64,000 nt of DNA from NCBI GenBank assembly GCA_019416425.1, contig DXXK01000087.1:1-64000 (forward strand). Direction: 5' to 3'. The position numbers and the translations under genes were made by a program. Below are positions 51,052-59,763 of the stretch, one piece after another. The notes under the pieces were generated by a model that saw only the letters and a list, made by a program, of their open reading frames with translations, searched no databases and had not been told where the DNA came from. The stretch's first letter is position 1; every line of letters begins with the position of its first letter. The DNA comes from Bacteroidales bacterium (GTDB taxonomy: Bacteria; Bacteroidota; Bacteroidia; Bacteroidales; Muribaculaceae).

Positions 51052-52154
51052 CGTAACACATCGGTCACCAACTCATTCCATTTCCGCCTGTTGGTTTCGT
51101 ATGAATAGTTTTCAGCCCATTGGCCGAACGCCTTGATTGAGGTCTCGGCATATTCCCGAGCAGTGGTGGGTAATTGATTCAGGACCTCGAGCCATTGGTC
51201 GCATTCCAGAGCTCTTGTCTTGAACCCGAATCCAGGCTGGATGATCTCATTGTTCACACCTATTGCAGATCCGACGACTGGAAGACCAATTGACAGATAC
51301 TGAATAAGCTTGAAACCACCCTTGTAGCGGTTGAACAGCTTGTCGGATAAAGGCATGATGCCAAAATGTGCTTTCTTCATTTCCTCTATAGCAACGGCTC
51401 GGGTCCATTTAATATTGTTTAAACGGAAATATGTTGGGTTATATTCCAAGGGATGATTGCACACCACCGTAAGCGACACCTTCTTTTTATCCCCGAGTCC
51501 CGAGGCGAAATTCTCGATAGCGTGGCAGATCCCTTTTACATACGGCAGGCTTACTGCAGTACCGACCCATATCAGGCGGACCTCGTTACGGAGAGTGTCG
51601 AGACGCTGCAGGATAAGGTCATTCCCGAACATCCGGTACATATCCCTGTCGGTTGTAGGAAGTACTATGGCCTTGTGACGGAACTCCTCGCGCAGCATTT
51701 CTATGTTTGCTTGGCCTGCGACGACTATGTGGCTTGCCAATGAGCTGAGCCAGTCGAAATGCTTGCGCGTTATTTCCCTGGTGTCGATGATGTTGTCGTC
51801 ATAGTCCCAGATGATTCTGGTGCCTCGACTGGCCATGTGGTTCAGCATCAGCCGATAGGATGGAGGCGTGACCCTGGTGATGAGTCCTCGTGACAATATC
51901 AGGACATCGGGAGCGTCGATGCAATCCGACAGCAAATCGAAGAATCTCCTCAGATACATGTATATAAAAACGAATGCCTTGAAATACAGAGGCTTCTTGG
52001 ATAACGGCATCCACTTGGAGTATTGCCTGCTGGTAAGTTTGATGCGCTTTCTGATTCTATGACCGCTGTTGTCGAAATACTGAAACAATCTATAATAAGA
52101 GCTTCCGGAAACTTCCCCGGCAATTGTATAAAGTGAGATTTTTGCTGTTTTCAT
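51048..52154 (-). CDS. Glycosyltransferase (GT-B type)
   Basis: The 368-residue protein has a GT-B arrangement: an N-terminal domain (ISLYTIAGEVSGSSYYRLFQYF), a short hydrophobic region, DNIIDTREITRKHFDWLS, then a C-terminal nucleotide-binding segment (EVRLIWVGTAVSLPYVKGICHAIENFA; PLSDKLFNRYKGGFKLIQYLSIGLPVVGSAIGVN). It belongs to the group near GT4, with the exact family unassigned. It is coupled to the following glycosyltransferase through an overlapping start/stop. It probably works on a surface glycan. Confidence 0.85.
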   Translation of the reverse strand: MKTAKISLYTIAGEVSGSSYYRLFQYFDNSGHRIRKRIKLTSRQYSKWMPLSKKPLYFKAFVFIYMYLRRFFDLLSDCIDAPDVLILSRGLITRVTPPSYRLMLNHMASRGTRIIWDYDDNIIDTREITRKHFDWLSSLASHIVVAGQANIEMLREEFRHKAIVLPTTDRDMYRMFGNDLILQRLDTLRNEVRLIWVGTAVSLPYVKGICHAIENFASGLGDKKKVSLTVVCNHPLEYNPTYFRLNNIKWTRAVAIEEMKKAHFGIMPLSDKLFNRYKGGFKLIQYLSIGLPVVGSAIGVNNEIIQPGFGFKTRALECDQWLEVLNQLPTTAREYAETSIKAFGQWAENYSYETNRRKWNELVTDVLR

Positions 52155-52193
52155 AATCAGTCAGGTTAGGTGCCTGTACGCGGCGATCTGAGG

Positions 52194-53096
52194 TCATTGC
52201 TTCTTGCGGCTGCGGGGATGAGCGTTGTCATATGCCTGCCGCAACTCGGCGGAGGATAGGTGGGTGTAGATCTGAGTGGTGCTGAGCGAAGCGTGTCCCA
52301 ACAGTTCCCTGACGGCATCCAGATTTGCTCCGTTTGCCAGCAGGGCCGTGGCGAAGGAGTGGCGGAGTATATGTGGACTGCGGCGTGCGGCGGACGTCCC
52401 TGCCAACGCGGCGTGGATAGTGTCGTAGAGGATATGCGGGCTAATCGGCCCGTGAGGGCCTGCCATGATTGTACGCGGGGCAGGAAGATTGGGATAGCGT
52501 TCGTCGCGCATCCTACTGACCTTGAGGATTTCCTGCACCAGGGAATCCGGAACCGGAAGGATCCGTTCCTTTCTGCCTTTGCCGGTGACACGCAATTCAT
52601 GACCGTTGTCCGATGGACGCAGGTCTGAGTCGGTCAGAGCGAGCAGTTCCGCCTGACGCAGTCCGAGACTGTACATCATGTTTATTGCCAGATGTGAGCG
52701 TGCGGCGTGATAGTCTTCGCCTGGTTCGATGTCCAGAAGCTGCTCCAGTTCCGGAGCCTTGACTATGTCCGGCAGGTGCCGGGGCAATTTGGCGAGTATG
52801 ATGTCTTCGGCCGGGTTTGCATTTAACCGGCCCGTGCGCATGGCCCATCGGAACAGTGCGCGGAGGGACTGTGTCTTGCGTCGTATGGAAGCGGCCCCTA
52901 TGCCCTGCGCCGCGATTGTCCCCAGCCAGTCGCGGATGTCGTTGGCTGTCACGGCACCTGGATGCAGCAGGGTGTCGGAATCCGAGCTCACCCATGCGGC
53001 GAACTGCTTGATGTCGCGTATGTACGCACTCACAGTATTCTCGCTGCGGTTGGCCTCAAGCAGCAGGTATTTCTCGAATTCGTCAATCATAAACAC
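52194..53096 (-). CDS. xerC: Tyrosine recombinase XerC-like
   Basis: The 300-residue protein has an N-terminal SAM-like core-binding domain and a catalytic domain with R147 (YSLGLRQAE), K173 (GKGRKERI), H242-x-x-R245 (HILRHSFA), H268 (LLGHASL) and Y277 (TQIYTHL). Residue numbers count from a GTG at 53096; an ATG at 53090 (MIDEFEKY) is equally likely as the start. It resolves chromosome dimers at dif and lies about 107 bases after rpsU on the same strand, the standard Bacteroidota order. It looks intact and is not a mobile-element integrase. Confidence 0.92.
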   Translation of the reverse strand: MFMIDEFEKYLLLEANRSENTVSAYIRDIKQFAAWVSSDSDTLLHPGAVTANDIRDWLGTIAAQGIGAASIRRKTQSLRALFRWAMRTGRLNANPAEDIILAKLPRHLPDIVKAPELEQLLDIEPGEDYHAARSHLAINMMYSLGLRQAELLALTDSDLRPSDNGHELRVTGKGRKERILPVPDSLVQEILKVSRMRDERYPNLPAPRTIMAGPHGPISPHILYDTIHAALAGTSAARRSPHILRHSFATALLANGANLDAVRELLGHASLSTTQIYTHLSSAELRQAYDNAHPRSRKKQ

Positions 53097-53202
53097 TTGC
53101 TTGCTGACATGTACCTGGGTTCAGCGACTATCAGGCACAACAATACGGTACGGGTCGTACGACCCATACCGTTGATATGTCTCGTCGTAGAGGTGATGGC
53201 GA

Positions 53203-53394
53203 TTACTGCTCGGCCTGACGCAGCTGCTGTACGTAAATGGCCTTGACCATCTTCTTGCGGTTGGTTACCGAAGGCTTCTCGAAAGCCTGACGGCTGCGCA
53301 GCTCGCGGATGATGCCGGTCTTCTCGAATTTACGCTTGAATTTCTTGAGGGCTTTCTCAATGTTCTCGCCTTCCTTTACTTGTACGATAATCAT
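53203..53394 (-). CDS. rpsU: 30S ribosomal protein S21
   Basis: From the ATG at 53394 (MIIVQVKEGENI) the protein has 63 residues, the usual size; the frame is open 12 codons further upstream but those residues are not part of the family. It is basic, with EKALKKFKRKFEKTGIIRELRSRQAFEKPS. It binds the 30S platform near the 3' end of 16S rRNA. A strong consensus promoter precedes it and xerC follows. Confidence 0.96.
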   Translation of the reverse strand: MIIVQVKEGENIEKALKKFKRKFEKTGIIRELRSRQAFEKPSVTNRKKMVKAIYVQQLRQAEQ

Positions 53395-53469
53395 GTCTTG
53401 ATTTTCTATTTTATTGGTTTTTATTCTCATTCACTGCCCTCGGTTTACATACCGGGTGCAAAAGCGTTG

Positions 53470-53500
53470 CAAAATTACAATTAGTTTATGGAATGACAAA
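53470..53500 (-). promoter_or_regulatory. Promoter of rpsU-xerC
   Basis: TAATTTTG (53470-53477) and TTTG (53497-53500) on the minus strand are spaced 19 bases apart, an almost ideal Bacteroidota promoter, giving a leader of about 70 bases. Confidence 0.75.
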
Positions 53501-53602
53501 ATTTTTGGGTCATTTTATGCTAATTCTCATGCAAAAAACTAAATTTAGGCCCAAATTTGCCATTGCAACGCATTCACGAGCGGGCAACAACCAACCTGAA
53601 TG

Positions 53603-54175
53603 TCATTTCCCTTCCTCGGCGCGGACCTCTATTTCGTTTTCGCGAAGTTCCTCGTGCGGAGTGTCGGTGAACCATTTGGAATACATGAGGTAGTTGTGTG
53701 CGATCTTTATGTTCATTTCCTTGGCCTTTTCGGGCTCAACCATCTTGATGAATCTGGCTGGAGCTCCGGCCCACATCTCGTGCGCTCCGATCTTTGTACG
53801 GCTCAGCACCACCGATCCGGCAGCCACCAGGGCTCCTTCGCCCACCTCGGCGTCATCCATCACGATGGCTCCCATGCCGATCAGGGCGTAGTCGTGGATT
53901 TTGGCTCCGTGGATCACCACGTTATGGCCTATCGATACGTCGTCGCCAATCTCGATGGTGGATTTCTGGTAGAGAGTATGCAGGACAGACCCGTCCTGGA
54001 TATTGACGCGGTTACCGATGGTGATTGTATTTACATCGCCGCGCAGTACGGTGCCGAACCAGATGCTGCACTGGTCGCCCATGGTGACGTCGCCTATGAT
54101 AGCGGCGTTGTCGGCCAGAAAGCAGTCCTTGCCGATCACGGGTGTAAAGCCCCGAACGCTTTTAATTAATGCCAT
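53603..54175 (-). CDS. Gamma-class carbonic anhydrase-like hexapeptide-repeat protein
   Basis: From the ATG at 54175 (MALIKSVRGFTPVIG) the protein has 190 residues. It has left-handed beta-helix hexapeptide repeats (IGDVTMGDQCSIWFGTVLRG, IGDDVSIGHNVVIHGAKIHDYALIGMGAIVMDDAEVGEGALVAAGSVV). Conserved histidines in SIGHNVVIH are likely metal ligands. It is of the YrdA/PaaY type, with possible carbonic anhydrase activity. It follows the glycosyltransferase at 54214 by about 38 bases and is probably the last gene of that run. Confidence 0.9.
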   Translation of the reverse strand: MALIKSVRGFTPVIGKDCFLADNAAIIGDVTMGDQCSIWFGTVLRGDVNTITIGNRVNIQDGSVLHTLYQKSTIEIGDDVSIGHNVVIHGAKIHDYALIGMGAIVMDDAEVGEGALVAAGSVVLSRTKIGAHEMWAGAPARFIKMVEPEKAKEMNIKIAHNYLMYSKWFTDTPHEELRENEIEVRAEEGK

Positions 54176-54213
54176 AAGGTATTGTAGTTGTATTTTAGGT
54201 TTGTATTTTGAAT

Positions 54214-55293
54214 TCAAGTCAAGGACTTGTATAATTCCAAATGCCTGTCGGCGCATTTCTGCCATGAGAACTGCGTGGCCCGGATGTAGCCTTTGGCGCA
54301 GAGTTCCTGACGTAAAGAATCATCTTGAATCATGGTTTCCAGCGCGTTGGCTATGGATTCGACGTCCTTTGGGTCGAAGTATAGGCTTGCGTCTCCGCCG
54401 ATTTCCGGGAAACAGCTGGCGTCGGCAATGGTGGTTGGGCAGCCGTTGGCCATGGCTTCTAGAATAGGCATGCCGAAACCTTCGTACAACGACGGGAAGA
54501 CGAAAAACAATGCGTCGCGATACAGCCGATTCAGCGTCACCTCATCGGCCGTCACTACCTGCATCCTGTCGGCGATGCCAAGTTGCGCGAACAGTTCCTG
54601 CTCATCCCTGGAGAACGGTTTGCGTGTACATACCACCTTGAGTCCCGGGAATTTAGAGGCTATGGCTCCGAATCCCTTGATGAAGTTGGTGAAGTTCTTG
54701 AAACGGTGACGCATCCCAACATATAATATATATGGCTCGGCGATGACTCGGCTCTCGAGTCCTTTGGGAATCGAAGGGATGTCTATGCCATGGTGAATCA
54801 CGGTTATTTTCTTATCGTCCAGGTCGAAGTATTTCAGCATGTCGTTGCGAGTGTTCTGGCTTATGGCTATGATTGCATCGGCGCGTTGCAGTGACTTCCT
54901 CTGCAGACGTATCATGCGTGGATTATAGTCATATTCCGTCACGAAGTTCGTGTCGTGGTAGGTGGTGACCATCGGCTTGTCCTTGATTGCCTTGAACAGG
55001 TAGGTGCCGAAATCGGTCTGGTGCACCACATCGTAAACATCCCGCCTCATTGCCATAATGGAATGATGGTTGCCAAGTCTTGACATGATCTTGCCCTTTC
55101 CACGGAAGTCCCGGCCGGGAAGGAAAGGTGTCATTCTGAACAGCCCATGATGACGCGCGTATTCGTTGTTGGACAGCCATGCCGTTATGGTCCAGCTGTC
55201 GGCGGGGAGTCTGCTGATCACTTCGGCGAAGTATTTTGATACTCCGCCGAAGACTTGCGAGGTGAAGATCTGATGGTCGAACAGGACTTTCAT
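54214..55293 (-). CDS. Family 4 glycosyltransferase (mannosyltransferase-like)
   Basis: The 359-residue protein has a GT-B fold. The N-terminus is MKVLFDHQIFTSQVFGGVSKYFAEVISRL. The C-terminal domain shows YILYVGMRHRFKNFTNFIKGF, FFVFPSLYEGFGMPILEAMANGCPT and SLYFDPKDVESIANALE. The E-G-F-G-x-P-x-x-E motif is classic for GT4. Its start overlaps the aminopeptidase P stop (ATGA), an odd partnership of a peptidase and a sugar transferase. It probably acts on a surface glycan. Confidence 0.93.
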   Translation of the reverse strand: MKVLFDHQIFTSQVFGGVSKYFAEVISRLPADSWTITAWLSNNEYARHHGLFRMTPFLPGRDFRGKGKIMSRLGNHHSIMAMRRDVYDVVHQTDFGTYLFKAIKDKPMVTTYHDTNFVTEYDYNPRMIRLQRKSLQRADAIIAISQNTRNDMLKYFDLDDKKITVIHHGIDIPSIPKGLESRVIAEPYILYVGMRHRFKNFTNFIKGFGAIASKFPGLKVVCTRKPFSRDEQELFAQLGIADRMQVVTADEVTLNRLYRDALFFVFPSLYEGFGMPILEAMANGCPTTIADASCFPEIGGDASLYFDPKDVESIANALETMIQDDSLRQELCAKGYIRATQFSWQKCADRHLELYKSLT

Positions 55294-57086
55294 GACTTGG
55301 CAAGTGTACGGGTCTTGTCAGCCAACCATGCCGCTTCGTCGGGTGTGAGGAAGTGAGTCAGCGTGTCGTGCACGGTCTTGTGGTAGTCGTTGATCCAGCG
55401 TATCTCGTCGTCGGTCATGATGGAGGTGTCCATCAGCGCCAGGTCGAACGGGAACAGGGTCAAGGGCTCGAACTCCAGGAAGTGACCGAACTCGGTGGTC
55501 ATAGCGTCCTTGCAGAGAATCAGGTTCTCGCAGCGGATTCCATACTTGTCGGTAAGGTAGAGTCCGGGCTCGTCGCTTTGGAGCATGCCGGGTTCCAGCG
55601 GGGTGGGATTGGGGTTAAGGCGGATGCTCTGCGGGCCCTCGTGGCAGTTTATGAAGAAGCCGACGCCGTGTCCGGTGCCGTGGAAGTATGCTTTGCCTTC
55701 ATGCCACAGGAATTGCAGCGCCAGTACGTTCAGTTGGTGTCCGGTGGTGCCGGCCGGGAAGACGGCGTTGCTCAGCGCTATGTGACCTTTCATCACCAGC
55801 GTGAAGTCGTGTTTCTGCTCGGCTGTGGGAGTGCCAAGGGCTATGGTTCTGGTTATGTCGGTTGTGCCATATATATATTGGCCTCCTGAATCTACCAGCA
55901 GCAGGCCGTTGCCCTCGATGGTGACGTCGGTTTCGGGAGTGGCCTCGTAGTGGACAATTGCGCCATGTCCGTTCCATCCGATGATGGGTGCGAAGCTCTC
56001 GTCCACGCAGCTGGGGTCGGCCAGGCGCAGCTCGCGCAGACGTTTGCCCAGCTCCACTTCCGTCAGCTTGCCGTCGGGATACTCCTTCTCTACCATCATG
56101 AAGAACTTGGTCAGCGCCACGCCATCCTTGACCATGGCGGTGCGGATGCTGTTGATCATGGAGTCGTTCTTGATGCTCTTGAGTTTGGCTACAGCCGAGC
56201 CTCCGAACACCGGAGTGCATCCCACGTGATCGAAGATGCCCCGGGCGGTCTTCTCGGGATCCAGCAGCAATCGGGTGGTCTTGGGCAGCTGGGTCACGAA
56301 GTCGATGACGGAGTCGTAGGGGCGTGTCTCGATGTTGTATCTGCTTAGGTGTGTCTTGACTTCCGGAGTGAGCTTGTCGTCATCGATGAACAACACGCGT
56401 GTGTGGTCGTCGATGTAGAGGAAGGATACGAATACCGGACTGAATGCGATGTCGTTGGCTGTGCGCAGGTTTGTGGCCCAGGCGATGTCGTCGAGGCTTG
56501 AGATCAGGATGGCGTTGGCCAGCTCGGGCTTTACGGCTTCCATGACGGCTTCCATCTTGCTGTTGACGTCGACGCCCACAAGGTTCTCGTCATGTATGAA
56601 CAGCGGGTTCTTGGGACGGTCTGGCCGCTCGGGGTATATGTAGTCGAATAAGCGGAAGTCGGTGTCGAGTTTGACGCCGTTGTCATTGAGCTCCTGTTGC
56701 AAACGCTGTGCGTAGCTGACGCTGAAGGTCATTCCGTCGATGCCGACGGTCTGGTCCTTCTTAGTATGCTCCACCAGCCAGTCGATCAGGTTGACGGCGT
56801 TGGGGCCGTCCTCCTCCATCATGCGGAAGCCGGTGTCGCGGAGCTGGTCAGTGGCCTGGAGGAAGTAACGTGAGTCGGTCCATACCAGAGCGTCATCTGG
56901 CAGAACCACGGCAGTGCCGTTGGTGCCGTTGACAGACCAGAACCCGGTGAGCCATTCGCGGCCACGCCAGTGTGCCGGGGGATTTTCGCTCTGGTGCGGA
57001 TCCGTACCGGAGATGACGCAGGCGTCAATGCCGTGCTCCTTCATGGCCTGACGCAGCTTGGTCAGGTATTCAAAATTCTTCTTCAT
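55290..57086 (-). CDS. Xaa-Pro aminopeptidase P (M24B)
   Basis: From the ATG at 57086 (MKKNFEYLTKLR) the protein has 598 residues, normal for the long bacterial/eukaryotic-type aminopeptidase P; the frame is open upstream but those residues are not family-like. It has two N-terminal creatinase-like domains and the pita-bread catalytic domain. Metal ligands lie in LLVDSGGQYIYGTTDIT (two Asp), GTGHGVGFFINCHEG (His), SDEPGLYL and RCENLILC (two Glu). It removes N-terminal residues before proline. It overlaps the next glycosyltransferase gene by 4 bases. Confidence 0.95.
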   Translation of the reverse strand: MKKNFEYLTKLRQAMKEHGIDACVISGTDPHQSENPPAHWRGREWLTGFWSVNGTNGTAVVLPDDALVWTDSRYFLQATDQLRDTGFRMMEEDGPNAVNLIDWLVEHTKKDQTVGIDGMTFSVSYAQRLQQELNDNGVKLDTDFRLFDYIYPERPDRPKNPLFIHDENLVGVDVNSKMEAVMEAVKPELANAILISSLDDIAWATNLRTANDIAFSPVFVSFLYIDDHTRVLFIDDDKLTPEVKTHLSRYNIETRPYDSVIDFVTQLPKTTRLLLDPEKTARGIFDHVGCTPVFGGSAVAKLKSIKNDSMINSIRTAMVKDGVALTKFFMMVEKEYPDGKLTEVELGKRLRELRLADPSCVDESFAPIIGWNGHGAIVHYEATPETDVTIEGNGLLLVDSGGQYIYGTTDITRTIALGTPTAEQKHDFTLVMKGHIALSNAVFPAGTTGHQLNVLALQFLWHEGKAYFHGTGHGVGFFINCHEGPQSIRLNPNPTPLEPGMLQSDEPGLYLTDKYGIRCENLILCKDAMTTEFGHFLEFEPLTLFPFDLALMDTSIMTDDEIRWINDYHKTVHDTLTHFLTPDEAAWLADKTRTLAKS

Positions 57087-57355
57087 GATTTTCTGTATCA
57101 AGGTTTCTTTCTGAAGATGTTTCCACAACTTCCATGCAAATTTAGCAAAATCCTTTTTATTTAACAAGGATGGTTGCAACTTGTATCGGATTACGGTGGG
57201 ATTTCTTTCCAAAATTGCATTTTATTGCACATATAGCTGACAATCCGGGGAGACTTCCGGCGGCTGGAAGGCATGCTCGGAATTCCTCTTGTAGACGTAA
57301 TAATGGCCATTTTGATATTTTTTCGGCATTTCGGTTGCAATTTCTCGCAATAATA

Positions 57356-57387
57356 TTTGGTCAAATTGAAATTTTACATTAATTTTG
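57356..57387 (+). promoter_or_regulatory. Promoter of a putative small RNA
   Basis: TTTG (57356-57359), 20 bases, then TAATTTTG (57380-57387): an ideal Bacteroidota promoter with no protein gene directly behind it. Confidence 0.7.
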
Positions 57388-57393
57388 CATCGT

Positions 57394-57566
57394 AAATCCG
57401 GTGGATGCCGGATGTTTCAAAGATGGCAAGTCAAAAATCTTTTAGTAATAGTGATATAATTGTAAGTTAGTGGTTGAGTAGGAACATCGTTGGCTTGTGA
57501 AAGCAGGCGGCTTTCTAAAAAATCACAGATGCCGGAGAGTTGTGAAACTGTCCGGCATTGTTGTAT
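57394..57566 (+). ncRNA. Putative small RNA, about 170 bases
   Basis: An ideal promoter and a terminator-like hairpin bound a gene-free stretch. It contains ATTGTAAGTTAG (57460-57471), the stem-loop GAAAGC-AGGCG-GCTTTC (57500-57516) and the final hairpin ATGCCGGA...TCCGGCAT (57530-57559), whose inner AGTT/AACT stem closes a GTGA tetraloop. No reading frame of note. The 57087-57757 gap holds nothing else but this, its promoter and the next gene's promoter. The closest known RNA family was not recognised. Confidence 0.5.
57530..57566 (+). terminator. Terminator of the putative small RNA
   Basis: The 8-base stem ATGCCGGA/TCCGGCAT with an inner 4-base stem and GNRA-type loop is followed by TGTTGTATC, a weak U-tract. 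Confidence 0.6.
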
Positions 57567-57706
57567 CCGGACGAGCGTGAATGTGTAACAGGCCACGCAA
57601 TATTCGATCGATGCGTAGCGGGGGTTATAAGTCGTAAAATATTCACTCCTTAAATATAGCGCGCGGGAATATCGGATTGTCAGGAATAAGAATATAGGCG
57701 ATATTC

Positions 57707-57737
57707 TTTGAAGAAGCCGGAATTTTAGCTAAATTTG
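57707..57737 (+). promoter_or_regulatory. Promoter of the GlmU-like gene
   Basis: TTTG (57707-57710), 19 bases, TAAATTTG (57730-57737); the ATG is at 57758, giving a short leader. Confidence 0.75.
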
Positions 57738-57757
57738 CGGTCTAATCTGAACACGAC

Positions 57758-59032
57758 ATGACAGCATGGAACTCCGCCACCAAAGTGGTGCTATTCGATA
57801 CGGAAGATTGCTACCGCAATCTGCTCCCCCTCAGTTATACGCGTCCGGTCGGCGCATTCCGCGTAGGCATAGACACATTGGCCGAGAAATGGGCGGCATT
57901 TCTGCCCGGCGACTATCAATGGCTGACGAGGCCCTACCTGCAGGAGAAATTTCCCGGTGACCTGGGTCCCGAAGACAAGGAGGAGGGGCTGTTCATAGCC
58001 GGCAACCTACTGGCAGACGCCGAGCTTGCCGAGGCGGCGATGTCGCTTCCGCTGCATCATGGACTGCGCGATGACAACGGTCTCTGGGCCTGGCGTGGTT
58101 TCTATGATGAGTTTCTGGAGATGACCAACCATAACCGCGACGGGCGCGGTACGGACAACTCTGTATATAATGATGACGAGCGGATAGCGGAACACGCCAC
58201 CCGTGGACGCCGCATCAATTATGTGTTCGATATCTTCCTGAAGAATCCCATGACCATAGCCGAGGATTATCACCGCTACTGTCAGGGCATAGCCTCAACA
58301 GTGCCCGATTCCTCAACGCGAGTCATAGGACCGATGCGTCAGTCCGACGGCACTCCAAGCCTGACGATAGGGGAAGGGTCCACCGTGATCGGGGCAACGT
58401 TGAATGTAACCGATGGCCCTATATATATAGGAAAGGAATGTCAGGTGATGGAGGGAGCCTGCCTGCGCGGACCGCTTGTGGTCGGCGACGGTACACGCAT
58501 CCGCATGGGCGCCAAGATATATGGTGGCACCACATTCGGACCGGCCTGCCGTATAGGCGGAGAGGTGGACAACGCCGTGGTGTTCGGATACAGCAACAAG
58601 GCTCATGACGGCTATCTGGGCAATGCCGTGATCGGAGAATGGTGCAACATCGGTGCCGGCGCGAATGCCTCGAATCTAAAGAACGACTATTCCAAGATAC
58701 GCATCTGGAATTATGCCCAGCGGCGTTTCATGCGAACTGACCTGCAGTTCTGCGGTCTGATAATGGGCGACCACAGTAAGGCGGCGATAAACACGATGTT
58801 CAACACCGCCACAGTGGTGGGAGTGGGCGTGAATTTCCATGGAGCCGGTTTCCCGCGCACGTTTATTCCGAGTTTCCAGGAGGGAAGCCCGTCTGGATTC
58901 AGCGACGTTACGGTCGACCAGTTCTTCAGGGTGGCGTCCATTGTGATGGGACGCCGCGGCATCACGCTGACCGATGTGGACAGGCGGATGTTCGAGTACA
59001 TCTTCAATGCGGCGTCGGAGTTCAAGAGATGA
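57758..59032 (+). CDS. GlmU-like putative sugar nucleotidyltransferase/acyltransferase
   Basis: The 424-residue protein has an N-terminal domain resembling the GlmU_N2 type (VVLFDTEDCYRNLLPLSYTRPVGAFRVGIDTL). A C-terminal left-handed beta-helix follows (about 190-380: LTIGEGSTVIGATLNVTDGPIYIGKECQVMEGACLRGP, NAVVFGYSNKAHDGYLGNAVIGEWCNIGAGANASNLKND). Bacteroidota proteins of this shape are annotated as nucleotidyltransferases, but the signature pyrophosphorylase loop is not clear, so the activity is uncertain. It is monocistronic, with its own promoter. Confidence 0.82.
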   Translation: MTAWNSATKVVLFDTEDCYRNLLPLSYTRPVGAFRVGIDTLAEKWAAFLPGDYQWLTRPYLQEKFPGDLGPEDKEEGLFIAGNLLADAELAEAAMSLPLHHGLRDDNGLWAWRGFYDEFLEMTNHNRDGRGTDNSVYNDDERIAEHATRGRRINYVFDIFLKNPMTIAEDYHRYCQGIASTVPDSSTRVIGPMRQSDGTPSLTIGEGSTVIGATLNVTDGPIYIGKECQVMEGACLRGPLVVGDGTRIRMGAKIYGGTTFGPACRIGGEVDNAVVFGYSNKAHDGYLGNAVIGEWCNIGAGANASNLKNDYSKIRIWNYAQRRFMRTDLQFCGLIMGDHSKAAINTMFNTATVVGVGVNFHGAGFPRTFIPSFQEGSPSGFSDVTVDQFFRVASIVMGRRGITLTDVDRRMFEYIFNAASEFKR

Positions 59033-59071
59033 GGCTAAAATAGTTTTAATTACAAAAAATGGCAAAAAAAG

Positions 59072-59103
59072 TTTGCATAAGGAGCTAATTTTTAGTAACT
59101 TTG
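59072..59103 (+). promoter_or_regulatory. Promoter of the str/S10 ribosomal cluster
   Basis: TTTG (59072-59075), 20 bases, TAACTTTG (59096-59103): strong consensus. It gives rpsL a leader of about 130 bases that contains a weak ACGGG/CCCGT hairpin and a GATTGGT direct repeat. Confidence 0.78.
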
Positions 59104-59241
59104 CAAGGTTTTACGGGAGAATATCGCCCGTACGTCTGGCTAATCGATTGGTTGTCAATTGATTGGTGAGCGTTTGCGGTATATGCGTCCGTGATACATG
59201 AAGAGGTAATTTGTATAAAACTAAAATAAACAAGAAGCAGA

Positions 59242-59625
59242 ATGCCAACAATTCAGCAATTAGTGCGTAAGGGACGTACGGTGCTTAAGGACAAGAGCAA
59301 GTCTCCTGCCCTGGATTCGTGTCCCCAGCGTCGCGGCGTATGTGTCCGTGTGTACACCACCACGCCTAAGAAGCCTAACTCGGCAATGCGTAAGGTGGCG
59401 CGTGTGCGTCTCACCAACGGCAAGGAAGTGAACAGCTACATTCCGGGAGAGGGCCACAATCTTCAGGAGCACTCGATCGTGATGGTGCGGGGTGGCCGTG
59501 TCAAGGACCTCCCCGGTGTACGTTATCACATCGTTCGTGGCACGCTGGATACCGCCGGTGTACAGGGCCGCACGCAGCGTCGCAGCAAATACGGCGCGAA
59601 ACGTCCTAAGGCAGCCAAGAAATAA
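59242..59625 (+). CDS. rpsL: 30S ribosomal protein S12
   Basis: The 127-residue protein is complete and typical: MPTIQQLVRKGR, TTTPKKPNSAMRKVARVRLTNG, GGRVKDLPGVRYHIVRG. The Lys residues in TTPKKPNS and GRVKDLPG that are usually altered in streptomycin resistance are the sensitive ones. It is in the decoding centre of the 30S subunit. It is the first gene of the str cluster, behind its own promoter. Confidence 0.98.
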   Translation: MPTIQQLVRKGRTVLKDKSKSPALDSCPQRRGVCVRVYTTTPKKPNSAMRKVARVRLTNGKEVNSYIPGEGHNLQEHSIVMVRGGRVKDLPGVRYHIVRGTLDTAGVQGRTQRRSKYGAKRPKAAKK

Positions 59626-59763
59626 CAAGGCTCCAAATCAAATCAAAAGGTATTAACTCCGTTTTGATTTTTTGGACGTGCTATGGTTGAGTAAACTCCG
59701 GCCGGAGGGCCGTGTGTTGAAGATTGCAAAAGCAGCCAGAATCAAAACATTAAACAGACAACA

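Noticed and set aside
52194..53096. XerC-like gene as a second mobile-element integrase
   Set aside because: It directly follows rpsU in the conserved chromosomal order and has the length and motif spacing of housekeeping Xer recombinases.
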